A stretch of 64,000 bases of DNA from NCBI GenBank assembly GCA_022606425.2, contig JAHDVF020000751.1, positions 382,501-446,500 on the forward strand, in the 5' to 3' direction. The translations under genes and the position numbers were made by a program. Below the pieces are notes generated by a model that searched no databases, had not been told where the DNA came from, and saw only the letters and a list, made by a program, of their open reading frames with translations. Source of the stretch: Lepidostoma basale (taxonomy: Eukaryota; Arthropoda; Insecta; Trichoptera; Lepidostomatidae). Of the stretch, positions 34,110 to 46,200 are shown piece after piece (position 1 is the first letter of the stretch; every line of letters begins with the position of its first letter).

Positions 34110-34749
34110 GTAAGAAATAATATCTTACGATAATGTTTAATTGAAAAAAAAAAGATAAGTTGAGCTAACGTCTAAGTTATTTAAATATATACACATTATC
34201 TAAAATGTTCTCTATGGTCAAAGTTTATTTATGTGAGCTTGTTATGAGTGTCTATGGTGCAATCCATTTGCTTTTGACGTTTGACGTTTATGAGTTCACA
34301 CCCTTGAATTCGCTTTTACAGTGCTATTTAATAAGTAAAAACATGTATTATAGCTAAAAACATTGCATTATATAATTGGTTTCATTACGGCCATTTGAAA
34401 TCAAGAACACCGAGGTAATTTTTACTTTGCAAAACAAGCCAACGCTAATTCTAGGTTATAAGCATAGTTGGCCGTAAACTTACTAAATTAAGTTATTTAA
34501 CAGTATAAACATAACTCAAATATTGTATAAATCGCCCCCTTTTCAATTGGAATGCTTTTTACGCGCATTTAATTCATGTTTTATGAGCAGCTAACGAAGT
34601 TCGTATGACCTACTAAGTGTATCACTTTATTGTATGTTTATAAACATTTGAGAATGCCACAATGAATTGAATAATTTTTCGATAATATTTTATGAATTTA
34701 TTACATTTATTTACATAGAGTCAAATTTCTTTCAGAGCAGAAAATTGGA

Positions 34750-37700
34750 ATGTACGATCTAAAACAAAAAACGGGCATGTCTCGAAATCGTAAAGGAAGG
34801 TCTCGTAACCGAGCAGAAGAAGCGATGGTGGAACTGCTTGACCCTTTAGATGTCGTCGTAGTGAAATTCGAACAAGGTTCAGCGATTAGCAACAATCAAA
34901 AATACTCCAGTGATTCACATCAAACTCCCGGTTCATTGCACGAACTAAAACAAGAGCCGGGCGAGTTTTGTTTAAAGAACAAAGTGATATCTTCGCTTTC
35001 TAGTTATGGAGAACACTATCTTGACTCCGATCAAGATGCAGATTTGAAAGTTGAACTAAAACTTGAACCGGGCAGTTCTTCACACGGTAGAAGTCGTCGC
35101 AGAAGTGACAATATCGGCTCAAGTGTTAAAGACGAGTCGAAGAGTAAAATTAAAAAAGAAACCTCCGTTAAAATTTATGCTGACGATCAAGATAACTTTT
35201 TATCTGAAGGCAACGTTTTCAAGACGAGAAAGCGAATAAAGGCATTTGGGTGTAGCGAGTGTCACAAGAATTACAAAACTAGTTCTAAATTAAAACAACA
35301 CATGCGAACTCATTCGGGTGATAAACAGTTTCAATGTTCCAAGTGCAATAAATGTTTCGCTAAGAAATTCGATTTGAAAACACACAAAAAGAGTCATTCC
35401 GGTGAAAAATCGTTTACGTGTTCGACCTGTGGCAAAAGTTACACTCTGATGTCATCGTTAAAACAACACATGCGGACGCACTCGGATGAAAAACCGTTCA
35501 AGTGTTCTACTTGTTTTAAGTGTTTTACTCAAAAGGTAAATTTAATTACTCATATGAGGTGTCACTCTGGCGAAAAGCCATTTACTTGCTCAACGTGTGG
35601 CAAAGGATTCGCTTTAATGTCAACACTAAAAACTCACGAGCGCACTCATTCGGGTGAAAAACCATTTACATGCTCTGTATGCAGTAGGGGTTTTTCTCGA
35701 AAGGGAATTTTGCGCAACCACATGCTATCTCACTCTGGAGTAAGGCCGTTTTCATGTTCTATCTGTGATAAAAGTTTTTTTCTGGGAAAATCATTATCTA
35801 AACACATGGCTACTCATTCTGGTGAAAAACCGTTTCATTGTACCATTTGCATTAAAAGTTTTTCTAAGAAGGAGAGCTTAAATAACCACATGCGATGGCA
35901 CTCGGGTGATAAACCATACGCCTGCCCCACTTGCGACAAATCTTTCATTAAGAAGGAGAGTTTAAACACACATATACGTAGTCACTCGGGGGAAAAATTA
36001 TTTATATGCTCGACATGCGGTAAATCTTTTGCCAATATCACAAATCTCAAACTGCATATACGAACACACACTGGCGAAAAACCATACGCTTGTTCCACTT
36101 GTAACAAGAGTTTTATTCAGAAATCGGCTCTTTCTACACACATGCTAACGCATACTGGTGTAAAGCGCTTCAAGTGTCCCAGTTGTTATAAATGTTTCTC
36201 TCAAAAAGCTAATTTAAATACTCACATGCGGTGTCATTCTGGAGAAAAACCCTTTACATGTACGTCTTGTGGCAAATGTTTTACGTTGATGTTTACATTA
36301 AAACAGCACATGCTTACTCATTCTGGTGAAAAACCTTTCACGTGTCCGATCTGCAGTCAGGGTTTCTCTCGAAAGTCTCAATTAAACAGTCACATGTTGA
36401 CTCATCCCAGTGATAGTTTATTTTCATGCACCATCTGCAGTAAACATTTCACTCAAAAGTCTCTTTTGAATGACCACGTTCTCAGCCATTCTAGTGAACT
36501 ACCGTTTCAACGTTTTAATAATGATAAGCCTTTTGAACCTAAGGTCAACGCAAATCCTCCTATGAGATATCAGACTGAGGATAAACCTTTTACCTGTTCT
36601 ACTTGTGGTAAATGTTTTACACTGATGTCAACATTAAAGCGGCACATGCAAACTCACTCAGAAGAGAAACCATTCACCTGCTTAATATGCAGTAAGGGTT
36701 ATTCTCGTAAATCTCAATTAATTAGTCACATGCTCTCACATTCTTCTGACAACCCATTTACTTGTACCATTTGCAAAAAGAATTTCGCTCAGAAGTCAGA
36801 TTTGAGCGAACACATTCTAACACATTCTGGCGAGAAGTCTTCTCCCAAACATGATTTCTTCGACGACACTCCGCTTTTGAGTGACGATTCAATGTCTCAT
36901 TCTGACAACAATTCGATTCCTTGTTCTATTAGTGATAAATACTCCATAGAAAAGCCACTTATAATCAAAGATATTCTCCCTCAACCCGATAATAAATTAT
37001 TTGAGTGTTCTGAAAATAATAAAAATTTTATTCAAGCATCTTCTTTGAGTGAGCAAAAATTCACTCCTAGCGAAACGCCGTTTCATAATTTTAACAGCGA
37101 TAAAGTTTTTGCAGAAAAAGCTGCTCCATCTAAAGAAGTTCACACTTTTTCTAATAATCTAACATTTCTGCCTCCTAACAATGAAAAGATCTTTTCACAT
37201 GAAGTACCTTTAATAGACGAAAAATTTACTCCTGCTAATAAAATAGACGAAATAAAGAACGATATTAATTTAACAGAGAAACCTCCCGTTTTTAAAGATA
37301 TTGCTGTTCAGCCTAGTGTTGATAAAAACGTTACTCAGAAACCCCCTTTGAGTGAACAAAAAATAACTCGCGAAAAACCGTTTAAATGTACCACTTGCGA
37401 AAAGTGTTTCACCCAGAAGATAAATTTAATCACTCATATGCGATGTCACTCCGGTGAAAAACCTTATACTTGTTCGATCTGTGATAAAAGCTTCTCTCAG
37501 GTTTCAACATTGAAAACTCACGAACGAACTCATTCTGGTAAGAAACCTTTTGCTTGTTCCATATGCAATAAAGGTTTTACTCGTAAGACAAATTTAAGTG
37601 GGCATATGTTGTCTCACTCTGGTGAAACACCCTTTTCATGTAACATTTGCAATAAAAGCTTTTTCTTGGAAAAATCGTTAGCTAAACACAAGATTACACA

Positions 37701-38406
37701 TTCTGGTTTAAAACCTTTCCGTTGTTCTATTTGTTTGAAATGTTTTACTAAGAAGGAGAGCTTAATCAACCACCTCAGATTACACACGGGTGAAAAACCA
37801 TTTACTTGTTCTACTTGTGGTAAATGTTTCACTAAGAAGGAAACGTTGAATACGCACATGAAAACACATTCAGGTGAAAAAGAATTTATTTGTTCTACAT
37901 GTGGAAAATGTTTCGCTCAGAAGACAAGTTTAAAAGTCCACATGCGCACTCACTCGGGCGAAAAACCTTTTAAATGCCCAACTTGCCAAAAAGGTTTCAG
38001 TCAGAATGTGAATTTGAAACTTCATTTATTAACTCATTCTGGTGAGAAACCTTTTATGTGTCCTAGCTGTAATAAATGTTTTACTCAAAAGGTAAATTTA
38101 AAAACCCACATGCGATGCCATTCTGGCGAAAAGCCGTTCTCTTGCACTACCTGTGGTAAATGTTTCACTTTATTGTTTACCTTAAAACAACACATGCTCA
38201 CTCATTCTGGTGAGAAGCCTTTCTCTTGTACGCTCTGCAACAAGTGTTTTTCTAGGAAATCACAGCTAAGTAGTCACGCGCTTTCTCACTCAGGTGACAA
38301 CATATTTTCGTGTACTATTTGCAATAAAAGTTTTACTCAAAAGTCATTTTTAAGTAAACACATTCGTACACATTCTGGTGATAAACCGTTTTCATTTTAT
38401 CACTAG
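34750..38406 (+). CDS. C2H2 zinc-finger protein with 30 fingers (ZnF-1)
   Basis: A single coding exon of 1218 codons. Residues 1-165 are finger-free and acidic/basic mixed, with ψKxE-type repeats (LKQEPG, LKLEPG, VKDES, IKKET) typical of SUMO acceptor sites and of N-terminal parts of insect poly-finger proteins. From about residue 167, 30 fingers of the form CxxC-x12-HxxxH are joined by TGEKP-type linkers, mostly HSGEKPF. Fingers 1-15, 16-18 and 19-30 form three blocks, separated by short and long (about 180-residue) spacers that contain eroded fingers. Fingers 4-15 and 19-30 match in order, showing an internal duplication. The family binds DNA as transcriptional regulators in the nucleus; the target is unknown. 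No KRAB or ZAD domain is visible. Start chosen because it is the first ATG after a TTTCTTTCAG acceptor (34734-34735). Confidence 0.93.
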   Translation: MYDLKQKTGMSRNRKGRSRNRAEEAMVELLDPLDVVVVKFEQGSAISNNQKYSSDSHQTPGSLHELKQEPGEFCLKNKVISSLSSYGEHYLDSDQDADLKVELKLEPGSSSHGRSRRRSDNIGSSVKDESKSKIKKETSVKIYADDQDNFLSEGNVFKTRKRIKAFGCSECHKNYKTSSKLKQHMRTHSGDKQFQCSKCNKCFAKKFDLKTHKKSHSGEKSFTCSTCGKSYTLMSSLKQHMRTHSDEKPFKCSTCFKCFTQKVNLITHMRCHSGEKPFTCSTCGKGFALMSTLKTHERTHSGEKPFTCSVCSRGFSRKGILRNHMLSHSGVRPFSCSICDKSFFLGKSLSKHMATHSGEKPFHCTICIKSFSKKESLNNHMRWHSGDKPYACPTCDKSFIKKESLNTHIRSHSGEKLFICSTCGKSFANITNLKLHIRTHTGEKPYACSTCNKSFIQKSALSTHMLTHTGVKRFKCPSCYKCFSQKANLNTHMRCHSGEKPFTCTSCGKCFTLMFTLKQHMLTHSGEKPFTCPICSQGFSRKSQLNSHMLTHPSDSLFSCTICSKHFTQKSLLNDHVLSHSSELPFQRFNNDKPFEPKVNANPPMRYQTEDKPFTCSTCGKCFTLMSTLKRHMQTHSEEKPFTCLICSKGYSRKSQLISHMLSHSSDNPFTCTICKKNFAQKSDLSEHILTHSGEKSSPKHDFFDDTPLLSDDSMSHSDNNSIPCSISDKYSIEKPLIIKDILPQPDNKLFECSENNKNFIQASSLSEQKFTPSETPFHNFNSDKVFAEKAAPSKEVHTFSNNLTFLPPNNEKIFSHEVPLIDEKFTPANKIDEIKNDINLTEKPPVFKDIAVQPSVDKNVTQKPPLSEQKITREKPFKCTTCEKCFTQKINLITHMRCHSGEKPYTCSICDKSFSQVSTLKTHERTHSGKKPFACSICNKGFTRKTNLSGHMLSHSGETPFSCNICNKSFFLEKSLAKHKITHSGLKPFRCSICLKCFTKKESLINHLRLHTGEKPFTCSTCGKCFTKKETLNTHMKTHSGEKEFICSTCGKCFAQKTSLKVHMRTHSGEKPFKCPTCQKGFSQNVNLKLHLLTHSGEKPFMCPSCNKCFTQKVNLKTHMRCHSGEKPFSCTTCGKCFTLLFTLKQHMLTHSGEKPFSCTLCNKCFSRKSQLSSHALSHSGDNIFSCTICNKSFTQKSFLSKHIRTHSGDKPFSFYH

Positions 38407-38683
38407 TGATTTATTTGGATTTGACGAAAATTGTCTATGTCCCTCGAAAAATATGTCTCTTGAATTAAAGTACTCTAGCAAAATTTTACTTACTAGTATT
38501 TAAATATTCGTACTTAACTACAACAGTTAACGTCGGTAAAAGTACTGTTTATTAAATTAGTATTAACACAGACTGGTTGGAAAACTATGTTAAATATAAG
38601 TTTTTTTTCACCAATTCTCGTAAATCGATTTGTTTTTCCCCCCTATCTTAAATTATTTTGTAAAATATATGTAAAGTTCTAAT

Positions 38684-38740
38684 AATAAATGTAATTAAAC
38701 TAATAACAAATGTAATATGATCGAAACTAATTGTAATAAA
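38684..38740 (+). terminator. Candidate polyadenylation signals of ZnF-1
   Basis: AATAAA occurs at 38684-38689 and 38735-38740, 280-330 bp after the stop codon. No other long gene lies between. Confidence 0.5.
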
Positions 38741-39742
38741 TAATTATTTTATAAGGTTTTTGAACAATCTTTCGTTTGTATGAAATATATATCTCAGAGT
38801 GTCGTTTTGTATACATAAATATAATTAATTCATACCTATCTGACGTGAGTAGATTGCGAAAGCATATTAGAAAATATGTTTGCAATAGATCGTCGGGTCT
38901 TCTCTGTAAAAGTATAAGCGTTATTTCCTTCGGTTCAAATGGAGACTTTGTATTCTCAACAGGCCATATAGGTTTTTTATAGCTACTTGAACAATTATTT
39001 AAAACATCATATTAAATATTTAATATGAATGAAAAAGTGTGTTTTCTAAAAGTTTTATTATATTTTATGCGAATGACGTGTTTCACATTAAGTCATGTAA
39101 GATATTTTGATCGTTTGCATTTACAATGCAAAGTTACACCTGAGATTAAAATGGCCACTTAATTATATGGATTGATTAGTTAATTTATTTATATAATCAT
39201 TTTTTAAGAAAGGCTATTTGTTTTAAGTATTTTTGGCCATGTTAGCAATCTCTCCAAGATGGTAATGACCATGTGATCTTCAAGCCTCTCTGCTGGCCTT
39301 TATGGCTAGTGCCAGTTTTTTTTTTGTTTTCAAACTCCATTGTACTGAGCAATAATTAGTGATTTATGTAATGCTTAATTTTATATAATGATAAACGAGT
39401 AGTGTTTTGTGTTGTGATGTCAATGTTAGTTAAGCCATTTTTTTGCTAAGACTAGTGGAATAAATATTGTATTGAAAACTGATACTAGTTTTTCATTTAA
39501 TAACCAGCTACCAATAATGAAAACTTGTTATAGTAGGTGGGGAAGGTAAGTTTAGGGTACGGTCACGCCGAAGTGCCAGACTAGGAGTCAAAATGAGCAC
39601 CCGGCGAACCAACATATGGCGCACTATGGGACCGGCCACACTATACGCTCCGCGCCACAGGACGTGATCACAAGCGAACTGTGTATTGACTCCTATCCAG
39701 GCACTCTTACGTTTGCAGCAAATCCGTGGCGACTGTTAACCA
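38741..39742. other. Unassigned AT-rich spacer between the zinc-finger genes
   Basis: A 68-codon frame (38776-38982) has no recognisable features. A GC-richer patch lies at 39540-39730. No function assigned. Confidence 0.4.
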
Positions 39743-40574
39743 GGCCGTAATGTTGAATTAAATGTGGGGCCGATCTGATCTGATAGCTGTCAATGTCAAA
39801 ATAATGCGACTTTTTCGAAACAATTGATAAACATAAACACTAAACAATGATATTTGATTAATACTGTTGGTGATTTACAATTGGGGAAGTTTCTACATCA
39901 CATTCTTTGAAAACGTTGTGTAGAGTATTTATTCTGGAGCGGTTAGGCAACAAAATTGATATACCAGCACTGCGAAAACTGTATTAAAATGTTTGTAACA
40001 CGTATATAAGAAGTAATAATACAATCGCAATCTTATTTTCCATTAATTTCACATTTATAATCGAAATAAAATGAGATCACGGCAGGAAACGCATAGTAAC
40101 TTCATGGATTACAATACTGATATAGCAGTACACACGGTCCCGTAAATCGCCATGTTGCAAATATTGTTTATGGCGCCGACGTACTGGTAAATATTTTCAA
40201 GACGGCATTGGTTTGCAGGGAAATTTTTTTTTGTATAAATACGCCTAAAATGGTACACTTTTAATGTAAAATACCCTTATGATTGCATTATTCTTTATAT
40301 ACGTGTTACAAACATTTCAATGTAATACATTTGTGTTTCCGTAGTGCTGTTATATGTATTTTGCTGCCTAACCTTTTGTCAATGAAAATTCTCCATATAA
40401 CATTTTCAAAGAATATGCTGTCGTATTTTCCACATTTCTAAAGTACTAGCAATATTAGTAAAATTGTGTTTATATTCGTTAATTGTTTGGAAAAAGTCGC
40501 GATTTTTTTACAATTTTTTGACATTTGACAGCTGTCAGATTAAATCGGCCCCCATTTAATTCAACGTTACGGCC
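39743..40574. mobile_element. Foldback element F1, most complete copy
   Basis: The outer ends GGCCGTAATGTTGAATTAAA and the complementary TTTAATTCAACGTTACGGCC are inverted. The complementarity continues deep into the element (GACAGCTGTCA near both ends, CCAGCACTGCG versus CGTAGTGCTG, TTCTTTGAAAACGTT versus AACATTTTCAAAGAA), so most of its 832 bp can fold back on itself. No coding. Related to 18030-18890 and 25695-26395. Confidence 0.7.
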
Positions 40575-40990
40575 AGTGATTTCGAGACAGCATTGGCTGT
40601 ACTTTCTAGTCATGTTATCAGCCCTGGAATGCAGATTCAGGGATGGCCAATAGAGTTTTATCGGTTTTGCCCTACGAAGATCTCTCGTTCGCTGGCTCCA
40701 TATTCACACCGGGAGTTTTATCCAGGGTACTAGGTTACCGGCGGCCTACCTCTCGGACAAAGAGAGAGTTATCCGCTGTTCGGAAATTCTTTGGCATTAT
40801 CCTTACATAAGGAGGTTCTGTATCGAGGATTGCAGGTTTTCGTCGACCTGCCTTCCGCAGAGTTATATTACAAGGGTTATCCAAGGGCTTACCGCCGGCC
40901 TGCCACAATGCCGTCTCGAAATCTCCGTATACCACATGTTGAATTAAATGTAGGGCCGTTTTGATCCGACAGCTTTCAAATGACTAGACA
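40575..40990. other. GC-rich segment between partial foldback ends
   Basis: 40620-40915 is GC-richer and unlike any other repeat in the window. It is followed by another partial foldback-like end (AATGCCGTCTCGAAATC, GAATTAAATGTAGGGCCG). The 66-codon minus frame at 40735-40935 has no recognisable features. Confidence 0.35.
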
Positions 40991-41612
40991 TAATCATATA
41001 TTAAAATATTGCTTACTACTCTTAGATTGAATAAATAAAACTATTGCATTAATTACATTTATTTAAGCAAAATCTCAAACCCTTTTTTCCACTATTTTTA
41101 TTATGTTTTGGAGTCCTTGTCACCCGAATGATCTATTTATTTCAGTAATAAAAAAAAATGACGCAGGTCGGATTCCGTACAAAAATTTATTACCTATTAA
41201 ATCCGTTTTAATATAATTAAAAACTCAAATATTAAGTAACGTATGTTTATGGCTATTTATTGTTACTAATGTGAAATTCAAGGATTGATATGGGAAGGGA
41301 AAGTGAAGGGTAAAATAAAATTCTCAAGATCGCAAGATTTATTTTATTATTGAATTAATATATTTTTATTAAATTACACCAAAAACAAACAAATGTATTG
41401 CTGTGTTTCACTCTTCAAGACTACTTGTATCGAATACATAATATGCCGGTCGCTAGATTTTCATGCTCTTTTCGATTTCAAAAATTCATTATCAACACGC
41501 CATCAAACAACAAACGTATATTCCTTCTTATCAGTAATCAGACAATATTGTTTCTTTCGTCGCTTAACTTATTACTCAATATAAATGTATAGTCTACTTC
41601 ATTTCATCGTAC
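40991..41612. other. Unassigned AT-rich stretch
   Basis: Overlapping 63-64-codon plus frames at 41393-41592 show no domain. No repeat recognised. Confidence 0.35.
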
Positions 41613-41621
41613 ACTTTACGT

Positions 41622-42128
41622 CAAGGTATATAGAATAAATATGGTAAGATATTCCGCGTTTTATTTTTGACATCTACTGCGCAGCTACGTCACGTGGAGA
41701 CCCAAGCATTAGGTTGTGTAGTATGAGTTGAGTATATATTTATACATTGGGTATGGAATTTTTCTTTGTTTATTTAATTCGTCTAATTAAAAGAAGTTTT
41801 TGTAATTGTATTAAATAAATTATGACAAATCGTTTTCTTTATTTAAGTTATTGTTTTTTTTATTTTTCTTTTTTTAGAGTTAGCATCTTCAATGAGCTTT
41901 AAGTTCATTGTTCTTATTTTGAAAAACATTTTACATCGATAAAAAAGATTTTTAACTGGATATGGCAAATCAACTCCATTTGATTTAGCTTGTTTATAGT
42001 TATTTAGGTTTGTTTATAGTTTCGTTTCGATTTCGAGTTCACCACATGACGTCACTTGACAGCAAATTATTAGAAAGGGATAGCATGCTACGTGCGCAAT
42101 ATCTTACCATATTATTCTATATACCTTG
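41622..42128. mobile_element. MITE with 9-bp target duplication
   Basis: The terminal inverted repeat starts CAAGGTATATAGAATA and extends through ATGGTAAGATATT. It is flanked on both sides by ACTTTACGT (41613-41621 and 42129-42137). Length 507 bp. Nine-bp duplications are typical of Mutator-like elements, but the terminal sequence does not settle the superfamily. No coding capacity. Confidence 0.8.
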
Positions 42129-42137
42129 ACTTTACGT

Positions 42138-42789
42138 GATGTCTTAATTCTAAAGACGTGTTTTATGTCATGCAAGTGTAAATATTTTCAAATGAATACT
42201 ATGCTATCCTATTTGATCTATAATGTAATTGGACGTTTATAAAACGAGAACAAATGCAAAAATGTTGTTTTAAAATATTGAGAGGTATTTACTGAGATAA
42301 AAAAGTGCTTACAAATCTATTCATTGTTTTCTCTCCAGAGACAAGTGAGGTAATTATTTCATTTTGAGGTTATCAATTTTGCATAAATCGAGAATAATTA
42401 TTGTAAAAAAAAAAACACAATACAATAAATATGCTGGTATTACATATTGTTCAGCGGGTTTTTGGAGTTTACTCGTTAAAGAATCGATTTGTATATATAA
42501 TTAAAATTACATGGGTAGAGAAACCGAGTATTAACAATAAGTGAAGTCGTTATGTTGCCCATCCGCGCGACGTAACAACCTATGGAACGCTTCACAATTT
42601 TGTGTGTCACTCTTGCGCAGGGGACCTTCTAATCTCTGTATCATTCTAATTTTAATATGTGTACTGCAGAAGCGAGTTCTTTAAAACTTTCACATGGCAG
42701 GTGTAAATACATACTATAGATGTCAATTATTAAAATTTAGTAACAATAATTGAGTTCATAATAATATATATACTTGATATATTTGAGTG
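42138..42789. other. Unassigned stretch
   Basis: No gene or repeat recognised. Confidence 0.35.
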
Positions 42790-42995
42790 CAAGGAGTGGA
42801 CCGCCACACTTTTATTTCCTGGCATACTTCTTTTGATTTCTTAACATTCAACACGTTGATTTCTCTAGACTCTTCACGTGGTTGATGTTTAATATTTGAT
42901 TGACTTGACCGTGTCAACTTTTCCTCGGTCTTTTCTATTTCTTATTCCATTTACACTGTTAACATATATTTTCTTTAAACTCCAGTCGCGCGTCG
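42790..42995 (-). mobile_element. RTE family A, decayed 3' fragment
   Basis: GAGTGGACCGCCACACTTTT, GTTGATTTCTCTAGACTCTT and GTCTTTTCTATTTCTTATTC correspond to the family A reverse complement. The terminal CACGCCG part is missing. Confidence 0.6.
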
Positions 42996-43251
42996 GAGCT
43001 GACACGCACCATTTTGTAATTTTAAATATTATAATAAGGCTATATTCGTCAATAATTTGTACTTTGTAATAAGATTAGAAATATATAATAACTGCAGTAC
43101 GGCTTCGACACTTATTTTATAAAAATGTTATGTAGTTGAGTCTACACAATACGAAATAAATCAGAAAAAAATAATTTTAACGGTTTTAAACTTGTGACTT
43201 CAAAAGTAAAATTAATTTGGTTTAGTAAGTGGTGAGGAATACAAATGTTTT

Positions 43252-46200
43252 CTAGAACATGTTCTCCCGTAATTTAGAGATAAGGGGGTGAGTGAGTAGA
43301 TGCTTACTCAAAAGCGATTTTTGTGAAAAGTTTTTATTGCAAATGGAACAATAAAAGGGTTTTTCTCCAGTATGCGTATTCATGTGGCTTTTTAATTGAG
43401 ACTTTCGAGAGAAACTTAAACCACATACTGAACAAGTAAAAGGTTTTTCACCCGAATGAGTCAGCATATGTTGTTTGAGTGTTGACAACACTGAAAAACA
43501 TTTACCACAGAAACATTTAAATGGCTTTTCTCCCGAATGAAGTCGCATGTGTGAATTTAAATTTGCCTTCTGCGTGAAGCATTTTTCACAACTCGAACAC
43601 TTAAACGGTTTGTCACCAGAGTGAGTCAACATGTGGCGAGTCAAAGCCATTTTCTGAAGAAAACTTTTATTGCAGGTAAAACAAGTGAATGGTTTTTCAC
43701 CAGAATGAATTCGCATGTGGTGTTTCAAATATTCCTTCTGAACAAATGATTTACCACATGTAGAGCACACGTGAGGTTTTTCGCCAGAGTGCCATAACAT
43801 ATGAGTATTTAAACTTTCTTTTCTAATAAATGTTTTACCACAAGTGGAACATATAAAAGGTTTTTCAGTAGAATGGCAAAGAACGTGGGTATTTAAGCTT
43901 TCCTTTCTAATGAAACGTTTACCACAAGTGGAACACGCGAAAGGTTTTTCCCCAGAGTGCCATCGCGTATGAATTCTTAGATTCTCTTTTTTCGTAAATG
44001 ATTTAGGACAAACTGAACATTGGAATGGTTTGTCACCGGAATGAGTCAACATATGTTTTGTTAGGGTTTTCATTTCAAAAAAGCTTTTGCTGCAAGTGGA
44101 ACATGAAAAAGGTCTTACGCCGGAGTGAGACAGCATATGAGTACGCAAAATTGGTTTACGAGAAAAACCTTTACTGCAAACGGAACACGTAAAAGGTTTT
44201 TCACCCGAGTGAGTACGTGTATGAGTCTTTAATGTTGACATGAGAGCAAAGCATTTTCCACATGTGGAACATATATACGGCTTTTCACCCGAGTGGCGTC
44301 GCATATGAGATATTAAATTTGCTTTTAAAAAGAAGCATTTAACGCAGCTGGGGCACTTAAATTGTTTTTCACCAGAATGTATTAACATGTGCGTCTTTAA
44401 TGTTGACAATGCAGCGAACAATTTACCGCATGTGGCGCATATAAAAGATTTTACTTTAGAATCAATTGTTACGTCAGCTTTTAAAGCTGTATCTTCTAAA
44501 ACACTTTTATTACTCTCGACACAATGTAAGGGTTTTTCTAATGCTAAATGCAAATCTGACGTTATAAGCGGCTCTATATTCAATATATTTTCAGAGAAAG
44601 AAGACTTGCAAGATTTATCATTAGAATTGGTAGGGCTGTGTTCACTTAGAAGTGGTTTCTGGGTTAACGATATTTCACTGGTGGAACACTGGGATAAACA
44701 TTCGTCAGAATTGTTAAATGTGTCTTCACTTAAAAGTGGTATATCATAGTCGTCGCTGTTAGAACACTGCAATGTTTTGGCAACGGAATGAGTTAATACA
44801 TGTTCATCCAGATAGATCATTTGAGAAAAATTTTGGTTGCAGATTGTACATGTATATAAATTATCTTCAGAGTGAATTAGCATATGGGAATTCAATTGAG
44901 ACTTTAGAGGGAAGGCTTGATTACAGATAGAACAATTAAATTGCTTTTCACTCGAATGAGTTTGCAAATGTCTTTTCAATGTTGATAATTGTGCAAAACA
45001 TTTCAAACACACGGAACATGTAAACGATTTATCAGTAGATGGATGTGGAGTGTCGAAATTTGTATCAAGAGATAAGATTTTTTCGTCATTAAAGCGGGGC
45101 AAGGATTTGTCACTCGAATGAATTGGAATGTGTTCGTTTAAAAGAGATTTATCAGGAAAACTTTTATTGCAGACAGTACACGAAAACGAATTTTCGCCGG
45201 GATGACTCATCATGTGACTATTTAATTGTGATTTACGTGAAAATCTCTGGTTACAGATTGAACATAAAAATGGCTTTTCACCGGAATGCGTCAGCAAGTG
45301 TTGCTGTAATGTCGCCATTCGAGAAAAACATTTTCCACAAATAGAGCATGTAAATGGTTTCTCGCCATCGTGAAGTCGAATGTGAGATTTTAAATTGGCC
45401 TTTTGAGTAAATCCTTTAAAGCAATTAGGACATTTAAATGGTTTATCACCAGAATGAGTTAGCATATGTCTTGTTAGAGCCATTTTTTGAATAAAGCTCT
45501 TGTTACAAGTGGAACAAGTAAATGGCTTTTCTCCGGAATGTGTTCGCATATGAAGTTCCAAATTCACCTTTTGAGTAAAACCTTTAGAACAGCTGGAACA
45601 CTCAAATGGCTTCTTGCTAGCATGAGTTCGCATGTGAAGATTTAAACTAGCCTTTTGACTGAAACATTTACCACAAATAGAACAAACAAATTGCTTTTCA
45701 TCGGAATGAGAAAGCATGTGGATATTCAGGCTCTCTTTTCTGATAAAGCATTTACCGCAAGTAGAACAAATAAAGGGTTTTTCGCCTGTATGCCACCGCA
45801 CATGAATTTTCAAATTCTCACGCTTCGTAAATGATTTAGGGCAACTGGAACATTTAAACGGTTTCTCATCAGAATGTGTTAACATGTGTTTTTTTAATGT
45901 TTTCATTTCATAAAAACTTTTGTTACAGTCCGAACACGTGAAAGGTTTTATATCCGAGTGTGAAAGCATATGAGTTCGCAAAATCGGCTTCCGTGAAAAA
46001 CCCTTACCACAGATGGAACAAGTAAAGGGCTTTTCTCCCGAGTGAGTCCGCGCGTGGGTTTTTAGCGTTGACATCAATGCAAAGCCTGTCCCACAGGCGG
46101 AGCATATGAAAGGTTTTTCGCCGGAATGGCATCGCATATGAGAGATTAAATTTGCCTTCAGAAAAAAACACTTAACGCAGCTGGGACATTTAAATGTTTT

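Noticed and set aside
44387..44749. 120-codon plus-strand frame inside ZnF-2
   Set aside because: It is the complement of the spacer region of the zinc-finger gene and has no independent support.
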